This document shows positions 8,812 through 18,668 of a stretch of DNA of 43,146 bases, piece after piece. The position numbers and the translations under genes were made by a program. A model generated the notes under the pieces. The model searched no databases and was not told the DNA's origin. It worked only from the letters and a program-made list of their open reading frames with translations. The stretch's first letter is position 1. The number at the start of each line of letters is the position of its first letter. This DNA is from Gammaproteobacteria bacterium (GTDB taxonomy: Bacteria; Pseudomonadota; Gammaproteobacteria; Eutrophobiales; Eutrophobiaceae), in contig JANQJZ010000023.1 in NCBI GenBank assembly GCA_028281365.1, forward strand, positions 1-43,146, in the 5' to 3' direction.

Positions 8812-9612
8812 TTATAACTGTCTGTTTTTTAATTGATGATAGAGATTTGCGAGTTTCACATAGTCAGAAATTGACAGGGTTTCAGGACGTTTTTCTGGCG
8901 CAATGCCGGCATCATTTATCCTCTCCTCATCAAGGTAATTTTTTAAGGCATTTCGTATGGTTTTACGCCTCTGGGAAAATGCCGCTTTAACGATAGCCGA
9001 AAAACACTCGACGTTTAAAATCGGATATCTAGGTGAAGTTAACGGCATTAGTCTTACGATAGCTGAATCAATTTTAGGTGCAGGTTTGAAAGCGCCTGGT
9101 TTAATAATAAACAGTTGTTCTACATCGAAGTGTAACTGCAGCATGATAGTTAATCGTCCATATTGTTTATTACCTGGTTTTGCACAGATTCTTTCTACAA
9201 CTTCTTTTTGCAGCATGAAAATCATATCTTCAATGTACGAGGAAAATTCCAACAGGTGGAATAAAAGTGGTGTACTGATGTTATAAGGCAAATTACCGAC
9301 AATTCGTAACTGCTTAAGATTAAATTTACTGAAATCCAGATTTAATGCGTCAGCCTGGTGAATAAATAGATGTTTTGGATGCCCAAGTGCTTCAGCAAGG
9401 TTATTGGCTAATTGCCGATCAATTTCAATAACATGAAGTTGCTTAACATTATTAAGCAAAGGTTTTGTTAATGCGCCTTTGCCAGGCCCGATTTCAATAA
9501 TGTTATCGGATGGTTTTGGGTTAATGACATCAATAATACGTTGAATGATTGATGGATCGTGCAGGAAATTCTGACCAAAACGTTTTTTGGGACGATCATC
9601 ATGTGTGTTCAT
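8812..9612 (-). CDS. rsmA: 16S rRNA dimethyladenosine transferase
   Basis: RsmA/KsgA uses S-adenosylmethionine to dimethylate two adjacent adenosines near the 3' end of 16S rRNA and acts as a late 30S assembly checkpoint. The 266 residues fit the family. Visible motifs are KKRFGQNFLHD at the N-terminus, the SAM loop EIGPGKGALT (40-49), the acidic ribose-binding residue in VIEID, and the catalytic NLPYNIS motif (107-113). The Lys/Arg-rich C-terminal segment AAFSQRRKTIRNALK also fits. The start codon shares one base with the pdxA stop (TAATG), as in the E. coli surA-pdxA-ksgA cluster. apaG and apaH, which usually follow, are absent here. Confidence 0.97.
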   Translation of the reverse strand: MNTHDDRPKKRFGQNFLHDPSIIQRIIDVINPKPSDNIIEIGPGKGALTKPLLNNVKQLHVIEIDRQLANNLAEALGHPKHLFIHQADALNLDFSKFNLKQLRIVGNLPYNISTPLLFHLLEFSSYIEDMIFMLQKEVVERICAKPGNKQYGRLTIMLQLHFDVEQLFIIKPGAFKPAPKIDSAIVRLMPLTSPRYPILNVECFSAIVKAAFSQRRKTIRNALKNYLDEERINDAGIAPEKRPETLSISDYVKLANLYHQLKNRQL

Positions 9613-10652
9613 TAAACTGTTACTGCATTATCAATATTTCTATTTGATAAATTTTGATTCCCTTTTTTTGCTAAATTAGCTGCCATATCAACTGCTGCCA
9701 TTAAGCTATCAATGTGTGCCTTTCCCGTGCCAGCGAGATCTAATGCTGTTCCATGATCGACAGAAGTTCGAATTATTGGCAGTCCAAGCGTAATATTTAC
9801 TGCTTCTCCGAAACCAAGGGCTTTGAGTACCGGCAAACCCTGATCGTGATACATACAGATAAATACATCATATTGATCTATTTGTTCAGGTCTGAATGCA
9901 GTATCAGCAGGTATTGGCCCAACGACATTGTGTCCGTCACTATTAAATTTATTTATAACCGGTTTAATAATCAGTTCTTCTTCTTTTCCAAGATGTCCAT
10001 TTTCTCCGGCATGAGGGTTTAACCCACATACAGCAATTCTGGGTTTGTTTATACCAAATCGATTTATAAAATCATTATGAACAATTCGTAATACTTTATT
10101 AAGTTTGTCTGCGGTAATGGCAGCTGGAACCTCTTTTACAGGTAAATGCGTGGTGACAAGTGCTACTTTAAGTCGAGGGCAGCTTAATAACATCACAGGG
10201 TATTTAGCACCACATTTTTCAGCCAGGTATTCTGTATGACCGGTAAAACTGATGCCGGCATCATTTATAACGGATTTTTGTATAGGAGTTGTAACTATTG
10301 CAGCATAATTCCCGGTAAGACATTGGTGACATGCAATATCCAGCATTTCCAGGATGTAATTTGCGTTATTGGTATCAGGTATTCCGGCGGTGACTTTTGT
10401 TTTCAACTTCAAGTCAATAATCTTTAGATCACTGTTAGAAGGTTTTTTGCCATTTTTAAACTCGTCAATATTAAACAAACTGGTAGGAATGGATAATTGA
10501 TTAGCACGTTGTGTTAACAAGTCAGCATCAGCAATAACAGTAATATCGTACTTATGATTAACTTGATTAAGTTGAATAACCAGATCCGGTCCAATGCCGG
10601 CAGGTTCTCCAGAAGTTACCAGAATTTTGGGTTTATCCGGATCAGATATCAT
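9612..10652 (-). CDS. pdxA: 4-hydroxythreonine-4-phosphate dehydrogenase
   Basis: PdxA oxidises 4-phosphohydroxy-L-threonine in pyridoxal phosphate synthesis (the DXP-dependent route of gammaproteobacteria). The protein has 346 residues, close to the usual 330. Visible motifs are VTSGEPAGIGPDL at the N-terminus, SFTGHTEYLA, GLNPHAGENG and MYHDQGLP; the histidines in the last three are the divalent-metal ligands. It overlaps surA by 11 bp upstream and shares a base with rsmA downstream, so it is an internal gene of the lptD operon. Confidence 0.97.
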   Translation of the reverse strand: MISDPDKPKILVTSGEPAGIGPDLVIQLNQVNHKYDITVIADADLLTQRANQLSIPTSLFNIDEFKNGKKPSNSDLKIIDLKLKTKVTAGIPDTNNANYILEMLDIACHQCLTGNYAAIVTTPIQKSVINDAGISFTGHTEYLAEKCGAKYPVMLLSCPRLKVALVTTHLPVKEVPAAITADKLNKVLRIVHNDFINRFGINKPRIAVCGLNPHAGENGHLGKEEELIIKPVINKFNSDGHNVVGPIPADTAFRPEQIDQYDVFICMYHDQGLPVLKALGFGEAVNITLGLPIIRTSVDHGTALDLAGTGKAHIDSLMAAVDMAANLAKKGNQNLSNRNIDNAVTV

Positions 10653-11952
10653 CTAGGCGATATTCGACATAAGCTTCGTCACGAAGACGTCGGGTCCAAT
10701 TTTGCATAGCTTCGTTCAATTTTCTGTTTCTTATTGCAGCCCTGGCCTTGGCACGTTTTACAGATTCAGTATTATCATATTGTCGGCGATCAAGCACTTG
10801 AACGATATGCCAGCCAAAATTTGTCTTAAAGGGTTCACTGATTTCACCTGGTCCCAGTTTTTCCATTGTACGTTCGAATTCAGGTACGAATTGTCCAGGC
10901 GTGCTCCAGCCTAATTCTCCACCATTTGCTGCGCTCACAGTATCATCCGAGTTTCCTTTAGCAAGTAATGCAAAGTCATCACCGTTATCCAGCCTTAATT
11001 TTAATTGAAGTATTTTTTCGTGCGCCTGTTCGAGTGTTGTTAATTGATCTGCTTTAATAAGGATATGTCTGGCAAGGGTTTGTTCAACTATATTTTGTTC
11101 ATCGCTCTTTACATCAGTAATTTTTATAATATGAAAACCACTTGGACTCTGTATCGGTTCACTGATATCACCTTTAGCCATTTCCGGTATATAGTCGGCA
11201 AACAAACTTGGAACATCATCAGTTTTGCGCCAACCCAGATCACCACCATTTTTTGCATTGCCTCCGTCTGATACGGTTTTTGCAGTCTCGGCAAAATCAC
11301 CACCTGCCAATAAATCTTCACGAACCTGGTTTGCGAGCAACTTAACCTGTTCAATTTCCTCATTTGTTGCTGCTTGTGGGAGAGACAATAGTATATGCGA
11401 CAATCGTATCTCAGCTTGAAATGTTCCCTGAAATTCCTGATTGGCCAAAAAGTTATCTATTTCTTTTTCAGTAACGATAATCCGGTTTTCTACCTGTCGC
11501 TTTCTTAATTGAGTTAAAGTAATTTCGTTGCGAATATCCTCCCGAAATTTTTCATAGCTATAACCATCGCTTTCGAGTATTTCCCGGAATTGTGATAAAG
11601 ACACCTGGTTTTCAGCAGCAATGTTACTAATTGTCCTGTTAAGAAGTTCATCATTAACCTTGATGCCTGATTGTGCAGCGAGTTGCAATTGAATTCTGTT
11701 TTGTATCAATCGATCCAGAACCTGACGTTCCAGAATCGATGGTGGTGGCAACTGGGCACCTTGTTGCTGTATCTGTCCGCGAACAGTACGAATCTGTGCT
11801 TCCAGTTCGCTAAGCATGATGACGTCTTCATTAACTACCGCAATAATGCGATCTAGCGGTACATAGCCAAATACAGGTGTTTGAATGACAAATAAACCGA
11901 GTAACCCCGATATAAAAAATCGGGGCCCTGTTTTAAAAATACTAAAATTCAC
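10642..11952 (-). CDS. surA: Periplasmic chaperone/peptidyl-prolyl isomerase SurA
   Basis: SurA escorts unfolded outer-membrane proteins, including LptD, across the periplasm. The 436-residue protein begins with a Sec signal peptide (hydrophobic FFISGLLGLFVIQTPVFG, cleavage near residue 29). The SurA N-terminal chaperone domain begins with LDRIIAVVNEDVIMLSELE. Two parvulin domains follow, recognised by RLSHILLSLP...GGDLGW (about 180-275) and ARHILIKAD...GGELGW (about 290-385), then a C-terminal helix. It overlaps lptD by 11 bp and pdxA by 11 bp, so translation coupling through the operon is likely. Confidence 0.96.
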   Translation of the reverse strand: MNFSIFKTGPRFFISGLLGLFVIQTPVFGYVPLDRIIAVVNEDVIMLSELEAQIRTVRGQIQQQGAQLPPPSILERQVLDRLIQNRIQLQLAAQSGIKVNDELLNRTISNIAAENQVSLSQFREILESDGYSYEKFREDIRNEITLTQLRKRQVENRIIVTEKEIDNFLANQEFQGTFQAEIRLSHILLSLPQAATNEEIEQVKLLANQVREDLLAGGDFAETAKTVSDGGNAKNGGDLGWRKTDDVPSLFADYIPEMAKGDISEPIQSPSGFHIIKITDVKSDEQNIVEQTLARHILIKADQLTTLEQAHEKILQLKLRLDNGDDFALLAKGNSDDTVSAANGGELGWSTPGQFVPEFERTMEKLGPGEISEPFKTNFGWHIVQVLDRRQYDNTESVKRAKARAAIRNRKLNEAMQNWTRRLRDEAYVEYRLDDI

Positions 11953-14188
11953 GTTGGTAACCGGGGATTTGCTGTTCCAGAAAGTCTACAGTTTTTTTGC
12001 CTATTCCTGCCAGTCCTTTTAATTCAATTTGCAGGAAAACGCCGGTTTCAAAATCGCCATCGATGTCTGTCAGGAAGCGCCTTGCAATTGCTCTTATACC
12101 CCAGCAACAACTCTCGTATTCAATACCGCCAAATATTTCCAGAGATCGTCCTTCAGGTACCGCATAGTTCCATCGACCGACGGCACTCCAGTTTTGGCTG
12201 AGAGGCCAATGAAATGAAATGTCGCTTTGTTCAATATCTGTCGAATCTCTTCTAACACGATATGCGAGATTTAGTACTTTCCCGGGAGCTGGATTATAAG
12301 TTGCCCGGGCAGTGAGTTTTTCTGTACTGTTACCAATATTAGGATCGATTATAGCGTCACCGCCCAGATTCCAATGTTTAAATACTTTTGTGTTAAAGGC
12401 CGCAATAAAGGCTGAACTGTCTTCATCACGTGGACCTTCATCAGGTAATGACACTTTTCGATCCTGAAAATAAAGAATCTGGCCGAGACTGATGCTTCCC
12501 AAATCATGCCCTGTATTTTGATTTATTAAATGAGATGTTACGGCAAAGGTGATCTGGTTTGCATCACCAAATCGATCACCTCCGCTGAATCGATTTTCCC
12601 TGAACAATGTGTCAAAAGAGTTGGTTAACAAACCGGTATCAAATACAGGTAAGTCGTCCTGGTTCTCATTTGGGACATAGAGATAAAAGATACGTGGTTC
12701 CAGTGTTTGAATAAAAGGTGTATTGAAAAGAGTCGTTTCCCTCTCAAGAAAAATACCACCATCCAGGCTAAAGACAGGTAATAAACGATCCGGGGTATTA
12801 TCACTAAACGTTGCAGAATCATTTAGCTGGTAATGTGCATAATCCAGACCAAGCTTGGGTTCCAGATAAGTTGCAGTAGTTCGCATTGGAAAGCTTACAT
12901 GAGGTTGTAGATTCAAACGAATTCCATTGACATTATCGGTAAAGGCAACATTATCCCCGCGAGAGAAATTAACGACCTCGGTACCCAGGCCATAATTAAT
13001 GCTTCCATAATTTCTGGGTGAAGTGTAATTAAACAAAAATTGAGGTAATCGCTTATAAGGGCGAGAAGTCACGGCGATACTTCTGTCCACAGTTTGATAA
13101 TCCTGGACTCGTGTGATCATATTCCAGTTTTGGCCGCTATAGGATAGATCTGCACGCCGGTCAAGGTAGCGGGTACTGGTGGTACTCAGTTGGCTACCAA
13201 AGTCTTCAAAATAAAACCGGTCGGATACCCGGTTGTAAGTAAGAAAGAGGTTACCAGTATCAAAGAACTTCTGGTGGTGTTTAAAACCAATAGAGTTCCT
13301 ATCATCATCATTTCGTTCATTATCACTTGGTAAATATTCAAGGTTTATTTCACCGGCAGCATTAGAAAACAGATAGCGAAATTCTCCCATTGCCATAACC
13401 CCGCTATCTGTTAATAGACGTGGTGTAAAGGTCGCATCCATGTTCGGGCTGATATTCCAGTAAAATGGTGTACGTAATTCAAACCCGTGACGGTTTGTAT
13501 TGCCATAACCCGGCGCCAGAAAACCTGTTTTGCGCTCGTTGCTAAGCGGGAAAGACATGTAAGGAGAGTAAAAGACGGGGATATTTTTAATTTTCAAGAC
13601 TACATTGCGTGCAGTTCCCCAATTATTTTCGTGATCCAGGGCTATTTTGCTGGCTGAAAATTTCCAAAAATTATCATCAGGATCGCAGGTAGTGTATTTA
13701 ACCCTGTCCATTTCCGTTCGGGTGCCAATATCCAACACCAGTTTTTCAGCACTGCCTCTGCCTCGACTATCAAACAATGTGTAATTCGCATTTTCGAATT
13801 CACCGATACCATTATCAAATTGTAGAAATGCCTCGGTACTGTTGAGGAAAACTGTCTCATCCCAGTAATTCACATTACCATCAAGATCAGCAGTATCATT
13901 AGGTTGATCAAATTGTATGTAATCGGCCGTGACTTGTTGGGTATTGCGGGTAATCTCGGCGTTTCCCGTCAATGTGGATATACCTTCTTCCACCAGATCG
14001 GCTTCATCAGCAGCCAGGTGTATATCGTCCGTGCCCAGGACAGCATCCACCACGGGTCTTTCAGGCACATCTAATGCATTTGGACACAGGAGGGACGTAT
14101 AGTCACCGCCGAGCTCAGCGGAAAACACTGTGACACAATATATCAGGCCGCCCCATAATATGGTTAGACACTTCAGAACAAGCTTCAT
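11942..14188 (-). CDS. lptD: LPS-assembly outer-membrane protein LptD
   Basis: LptD, with lipoprotein LptE, inserts lipopolysaccharide into the outer leaflet. The protein has 748 residues. A signal peptide (about 1-24) is followed by a mature N-terminus with a Cys in LLCPN, then an LptA-like OstA domain (DIHLAADEAD to about 200) and a large beta-barrel. The four disulfide-forming cysteines can be matched: LLCPN, TTCDPDD and the adjacent pair ESCCWG near the C-terminus. This implies the usual LptD disulfide rearrangement. It is the first gene of the minus-strand lptD-surA-pdxA-rsmA operon and is divergent from the efflux genes, with 154 bp between. Confidence 0.96.
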   Translation of the reverse strand: MKLVLKCLTILWGGLIYCVTVFSAELGGDYTSLLCPNALDVPERPVVDAVLGTDDIHLAADEADLVEEGISTLTGNAEITRNTQQVTADYIQFDQPNDTADLDGNVNYWDETVFLNSTEAFLQFDNGIGEFENANYTLFDSRGRGSAEKLVLDIGTRTEMDRVKYTTCDPDDNFWKFSASKIALDHENNWGTARNVVLKIKNIPVFYSPYMSFPLSNERKTGFLAPGYGNTNRHGFELRTPFYWNISPNMDATFTPRLLTDSGVMAMGEFRYLFSNAAGEINLEYLPSDNERNDDDRNSIGFKHHQKFFDTGNLFLTYNRVSDRFYFEDFGSQLSTTSTRYLDRRADLSYSGQNWNMITRVQDYQTVDRSIAVTSRPYKRLPQFLFNYTSPRNYGSINYGLGTEVVNFSRGDNVAFTDNVNGIRLNLQPHVSFPMRTTATYLEPKLGLDYAHYQLNDSATFSDNTPDRLLPVFSLDGGIFLERETTLFNTPFIQTLEPRIFYLYVPNENQDDLPVFDTGLLTNSFDTLFRENRFSGGDRFGDANQITFAVTSHLINQNTGHDLGSISLGQILYFQDRKVSLPDEGPRDEDSSAFIAAFNTKVFKHWNLGGDAIIDPNIGNSTEKLTARATYNPAPGKVLNLAYRVRRDSTDIEQSDISFHWPLSQNWSAVGRWNYAVPEGRSLEIFGGIEYESCCWGIRAIARRFLTDIDGDFETGVFLQIELKGLAGIGKKTVDFLEQQIPGYQREF

Positions 14189-14342
14189 CCCTAATCCGGT
14201 TATTTATAATTATTGGATATTTGAGGTGACTAAAATCGCATAGAATGCGTTTATCTTCAAATTTTTATGCAATATTATTGTCTAACGTTATGTATATTCA
14301 GCTTTTAGCTAATTTTGTCGGTAACCCAGGTGTATTGTCTCT
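14189..14342. promoter_or_regulatory. Divergent promoter region of lptD and the efflux adaptor gene
   Basis: The 154 bp are AT-rich and must serve both operons. I cannot assign -35/-10 boxes or a sigma-E promoter with confidence. No SD of normal strength precedes the adaptor ATG. Confidence 0.4.
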
Positions 14343-15479
14343 ATGAGAATTTTATTTATAACGGGCATTTCAGTCATAATCATCGCTCTGTTATTTTGGA
14401 CACGCCCTGACACCTACGCCGAACTTCGTGAACTACCCCCACCGACAGTCAATATCGACAAGGTGAATCTGATAGATATCCAGCCTGTGACACAAGTTAC
14501 TGGAAAATTGCAGCCGACACGTAAGGCGAGCCTGCATTTTCAGGTTTCCGGGCAAATCAATGAACGACTGGTTGAAGCGGGTCAATACGTTAAGGCAAAC
14601 AGTGTATTGTTACGTATAGAAGATGGAGACTTTATTGATGTTGTCGAAGAATCCAGGGCCTTATTGAAAACAGAACAAAATGCGATAGACCGGGATTCTA
14701 AATTACTTGAACTAATGGCCAAGGAACGTCAACTACAGGAACAGGAAGTCCAGCGCTTAAAACGATTGGGACAGGAGTCCTTGTCTTCCAAATCTAATTA
14801 TGATCAAGCCTTACAGGAGTTATACCGTCAACAGGCTGAAGAAGCACGATTAAAACATAGTGTTGATTCAGCACGATCACGATTAATGATTGAACAGGCA
14901 AAACTGAATAAAGCTGAACGAAACCTTAAACGTACAAGGTTACTTGCACCTTTTGATGGTACGGTAAATATAATTCATGTTGAACTGGGTGATTATGTTT
15001 CTCCTGGAGAATCAGCTCTGGAAATTGTCCAAATCGATAAGCTTGATTTAAATTTGGAAGTAACGGGTTCAACCGCATCTGAATTAAACCTGGGACAAAA
15101 AATACAAGTTGACACAAATAATGATCAACGCGAGGGTAAAATAATTGCGCTTGCAGTTGACCCTGATCCGCAAACGAATACGCATTCACTAAAAATCAGA
15201 ATACCATCTGAAAATCTTTTTGCAGGGCAATTAGCTGTTGCACATTTACCTGGACAATATTACAAAGGTGTAAATGTTGTGCCGATAAGCGCAATTCTGT
15301 ATGAAGATGGTCAGTCATTCGTTTTTGAACTGGTTGATGACCATGTAATAAGAAAGCAAATCACATTAATCGAACGCTACAATGATCTTCATATTATCGA
15401 AGGCGTTGAACCAGACAGTACAATTGTTAGCAGGGATGTATCCAGTTTGGCCGATGGCCAGACTGTCGTGACAAATTAA
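14343..15479 (+). CDS. RND efflux periplasmic adaptor (membrane fusion protein)
   Basis: This 378-residue adaptor of the HlyD/AcrA family links an inner-membrane RND pump to an outer-membrane channel. The N-terminal hydrophobic segment (about 1-20) anchors or exports it. The lipoyl halves are recognised by GKLQPTRKASLHFQVSGQI near residue 60 and LLAPFDGTVNIIHVELGDYV near 200. Between them is an alpha-helical hairpin rich in Glu, Gln and Leu (about 100-190). The beta-barrel and membrane-proximal domain follow (ending ...SRDVSSLADGQTVVTN). No Cys lipobox is visible. It is 36 bp upstream of the pump gene. No TolC-like gene is in the window. Confidence 0.92.
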   Translation: MRILFITGISVIIIALLFWTRPDTYAELRELPPPTVNIDKVNLIDIQPVTQVTGKLQPTRKASLHFQVSGQINERLVEAGQYVKANSVLLRIEDGDFIDVVEESRALLKTEQNAIDRDSKLLELMAKERQLQEQEVQRLKRLGQESLSSKSNYDQALQELYRQQAEEARLKHSVDSARSRLMIEQAKLNKAERNLKRTRLLAPFDGTVNIIHVELGDYVSPGESALEIVQIDKLDLNLEVTGSTASELNLGQKIQVDTNNDQREGKIIALAVDPDPQTNTHSLKIRIPSENLFAGQLAVAHLPGQYYKGVNVVPISAILYEDGQSFVFELVDDHVIRKQITLIERYNDLHIIEGVEPDSTIVSRDVSSLADGQTVVTN

Positions 15480-15515
15480 TAAAATAATTTAGTTTAATTT
15501 CAACTACAGTCTTCT

Positions 15516-18500
15516 ATGACGATAATAAATTTTTCATTAAAAAACCCATTACTCGTCAATCTTAGTCTTATCATTATTTTGGTAATGGGTATCCTCGCAT
15601 GGAAAGGATTACCACAGGAAATTTTTCCGGTTGTTGATCTGGATATGATCAGTATTAAAACTGAATTTGAAGGAGCTTCACCGGTAGAAGTTGAACAGCA
15701 GGTTACTATTCCAATTGAAGAGGAATTTGAAGACAGTCAGGACATTGATTATATTGCCTCGTCCAGTAAAGAAGGCCTTTCCAGTATCTATATAAAATTA
15801 AAACCTGGTGCAAAGGTTGATGACTTTATACGCGATACCAGAACACTACTTGATCGTGTCGATGATCTTCCGGATACAGCAGAAGAACCCGAGTTAAATC
15901 GAATTCGAACTCGCTTTCCTGTCATCACGCTAACGTTATATGGAAATCTTTCCAAGGCTGAATTGTATGAATACTCGGAAAAAGCCCGTCGACGTATGCA
16001 ACAAATTGAGGGTGTAGCAAGTGTTGGTATGGCAGGTGAACGTGATTGGGAAATCTGGGTAGAGATCAACCCGCATGAACTTGCGGCTCTTAATATTCCG
16101 TTACAATTAGTTAACTCTGCATTAAGGAATAATTTGGTTGATCAACCTGGCGGATCAATTAAATCAAATGAAGGGGATATCCGCTTAAGGGGAAAAGGCG
16201 TTAGGCCCGAGCCGGAAGACATAGAAGGTATTGTCCTGCGTACTAACGCAAATGGAGGGGAGTTACGTTTGGGTGATGTGGCCCGGGTCGTTCGACGTTT
16301 TGAAGAACCTGAAACATATGCAAGGTTCAATGGTAAACCTTCAATTAACCTAACAGTAACCAAAACAGCGGATGCTTCGACGATTAGAATTTCTAAACAA
16401 ATCAGGGAATTTGCAGATGAACTAAGTAAGGAACTGCCCGATAGTATTAGTGCGGGCTATCACACTGACATGTCCGTCTATGTCAAAACACGTTTAAACC
16501 TGGTGAAATCTTCCGGTTTAATAGGTTTGGTTTTGGTTTTATTTTCGTTATATCTGTTATTAAATTTTCGAGTTGCCGCTATAACGGCGTTTGGTATTCC
16601 GGTCTCTTTCCTGTTTGCGATTATTCTGCTTTATTACTTTGACTATACGATCAATATGATTTCCTTGTTTGCATTCCTGATTGTATTGGGAATGATTGTT
16701 GATGATGCCATTATCGTTACGGAGAACGTCTATCGTCATATAGAAGGTGGTATGCAAGCAATGAATGCAGCTGCATTAGGTGCACGGGAAGTCTTCTGGC
16801 CAGTAGTCGTCTCGACGCTAACTACAATAGCTGCATTCTTACCCATGTTTGCTATTGGCGGTATCCTGGGAGAATTCATCAAGGTCATCCCAGTGGTTGT
16901 TTGTTGTGCGCTGATGGGATCGCTGATTGAAGCGTTTGTTGTATTACCTTCACACGCGGGCCATATACTCAAACCGGAAAAGCAGAAACCACGTATCGAC
17001 TGGAAAAAAATACTCGATAAATACGGGCAACTCTTACATTGGTCAATATTAAACCGTTATTTTGTGGCAATTTTAAGTATCTGTGTTTTGGCCATTAGCT
17101 TAACGTATGCGAATACGCGATTACCATTTCAATTATTTGGTGATGTCGAGATTGGACAATTCTTTTTAAATATAGAAACGCCAAATACATACAGTCTGGA
17201 AGATAGTCTTGAACTGGCAGAAGAGCTGGAAACCAGATTAAATAAAATAATGTCAGAGGATGAGTTATTAACCTTATTAAGCAATGTAGGTATCAGTATT
17301 ATAGATTTTAACCGGAATAAAACAGGCAGTAATATTATCCAGTTTGTTGTTGATTTACAGAAACCTGTTCCGGGAAGCTTTATCGAAAAATGGATTACAC
17401 CGATAGTTAGTTTTAATTTTAATACTAGCGGTAACCGGGTACGTACAGCTGATGAAATAATCAATGATATAAGACAGGAATTCGCTAAAGTCCCGGGTGT
17501 TGATCGTTTAAGCATTCTTAAACCCAATGCCGGTCCGGCCGGTGATGATATTGAGTTAGGTATTGTCAGTTCCGATTTGGATTTATTACAAAATAAAGCA
17601 CAAGAGATCAGTGACTACATGAAACGTATGCCAGGGGTAAATGATGTTGTGCATGATCAGGAGCCGGGTAAACTCGAATATAAATATCAGTTAAATGAGC
17701 GTGGTAAACGATTAGGTCTTAGCCAAAATGAATTGGCAAGTGCAGTTCGTAGTGGTTACCTGGGAAATGAAGTGGTGCATGTTACCTGGAATGAAAAACG
17801 TTTACCGGTAAGAGTAATCTATCCGCGATCAATGCGGGAACAGTCAACCAGTCTGAAAGATTTACCGATCATTTTAGACACTGGACAGACAGTTTATTTA
17901 AGTGATGTAGCTGACATCAGTGTCGGCCGTGGATTAAATCAAATTCGTCGACGCGATACACAACGTATGGCTAAAATTACGGCCGATGTTGATTCAAGCA
18001 TTACTACGCCGAGTGAAGTAACCAAACAAATCAATGATGTCTTTGGCCAGCCTGATATCCAGGCGAATAAAAACAATAATTATTCTTTATTATTTTTAGG
18101 CGAAAAGAAAAAAGCGGAAGAATCATTTAAGGGAATGAACCAGGCTTTGGTTATCGCTTTGGCAGTGATTTTTTTTATGCTGACTGCATTGTTTAAATCA
18201 TTGCTTGATCCACTGGTAGTCATGTTTGCGATACCCTTTGGATTTATTGGCGTTGTTATAGGTCATGCTGTATTCGGTTATAATCTTCAGTTTCTATCTG
18301 CTGTTGGTATGTTGGCGTTGTCCGGTATTATTGTTAACGATTCATTAATCCTTGTTGACTTTATTAAACGCTTACGGAGAGAGGGACAAGACAGGGTTGC
18401 TGCGGTTATTCAGGCGGGCAAAGTACGTGCTCGTCCGATCCTGTTAACAACCATTACAACTTTTTTGGGTGTATCGCCATTGATCTTTTTTGCGACTGGT

Positions 18501-18668
18501 CAAACGGCATTTCTTTCGCCGATGGCAGTGAGCCTGGGTTTTGGTTTGGTGTTTGCAACGGTGTTAATCCTTTTAGCCTTACCCTGTTTTTATTTGATTG
18601 CCGATGATGTCCGATCACGTTTTATGAGTAAGCCGGTTGGTGAAATTGATGGGACATTAGCTTCGTGA
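15516..18668 (+). CDS. RND efflux pump permease (AcrB/MMPL-like superfamily)
   Basis: At 1050 residues it has the usual RND length with 12 helices: one near residues 10-30, a block at about 335-480, one near 530 and a block at about 870-1030. Two large periplasmic loops lie between. The proton-relay pair in helix 4 is present in GMIVDDAIIVTENVYRH (Asp396-Asp397). The N-terminal LPQEIFPVVDLDMISIKTEFEGASPVEVE is typical of the family. It pairs with the adaptor 36 bp upstream and overlaps the SDR gene by 4 bp. Substrate is unknown; the sequence groups with generic efflux RND permeases rather than with heavy-metal CusA types, which carry different motifs. Confidence 0.94.
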   Translation: MTIINFSLKNPLLVNLSLIIILVMGILAWKGLPQEIFPVVDLDMISIKTEFEGASPVEVEQQVTIPIEEEFEDSQDIDYIASSSKEGLSSIYIKLKPGAKVDDFIRDTRTLLDRVDDLPDTAEEPELNRIRTRFPVITLTLYGNLSKAELYEYSEKARRRMQQIEGVASVGMAGERDWEIWVEINPHELAALNIPLQLVNSALRNNLVDQPGGSIKSNEGDIRLRGKGVRPEPEDIEGIVLRTNANGGELRLGDVARVVRRFEEPETYARFNGKPSINLTVTKTADASTIRISKQIREFADELSKELPDSISAGYHTDMSVYVKTRLNLVKSSGLIGLVLVLFSLYLLLNFRVAAITAFGIPVSFLFAIILLYYFDYTINMISLFAFLIVLGMIVDDAIIVTENVYRHIEGGMQAMNAAALGAREVFWPVVVSTLTTIAAFLPMFAIGGILGEFIKVIPVVVCCALMGSLIEAFVVLPSHAGHILKPEKQKPRIDWKKILDKYGQLLHWSILNRYFVAILSICVLAISLTYANTRLPFQLFGDVEIGQFFLNIETPNTYSLEDSLELAEELETRLNKIMSEDELLTLLSNVGISIIDFNRNKTGSNIIQFVVDLQKPVPGSFIEKWITPIVSFNFNTSGNRVRTADEIINDIRQEFAKVPGVDRLSILKPNAGPAGDDIELGIVSSDLDLLQNKAQEISDYMKRMPGVNDVVHDQEPGKLEYKYQLNERGKRLGLSQNELASAVRSGYLGNEVVHVTWNEKRLPVRVIYPRSMREQSTSLKDLPIILDTGQTVYLSDVADISVGRGLNQIRRRDTQRMAKITADVDSSITTPSEVTKQINDVFGQPDIQANKNNNYSLLFLGEKKKAEESFKGMNQALVIALAVIFFMLTALFKSLLDPLVVMFAIPFGFIGVVIGHAVFGYNLQFLSAVGMLALSGIIVNDSLILVDFIKRLRREGQDRVAAVIQAGKVRARPILLTTITTFLGVSPLIFFATGQTAFLSPMAVSLGFGLVFATVLILLALPCFYLIADDVRSRFMSKPVGEIDGTLAS

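Noticed and set aside
10642-11952. Two 11-bp overlaps (lptD-surA and surA-pdxA) as an unusual pattern.
   Set aside because: Overlaps of this size are common in this conserved operon and need no special explanation.
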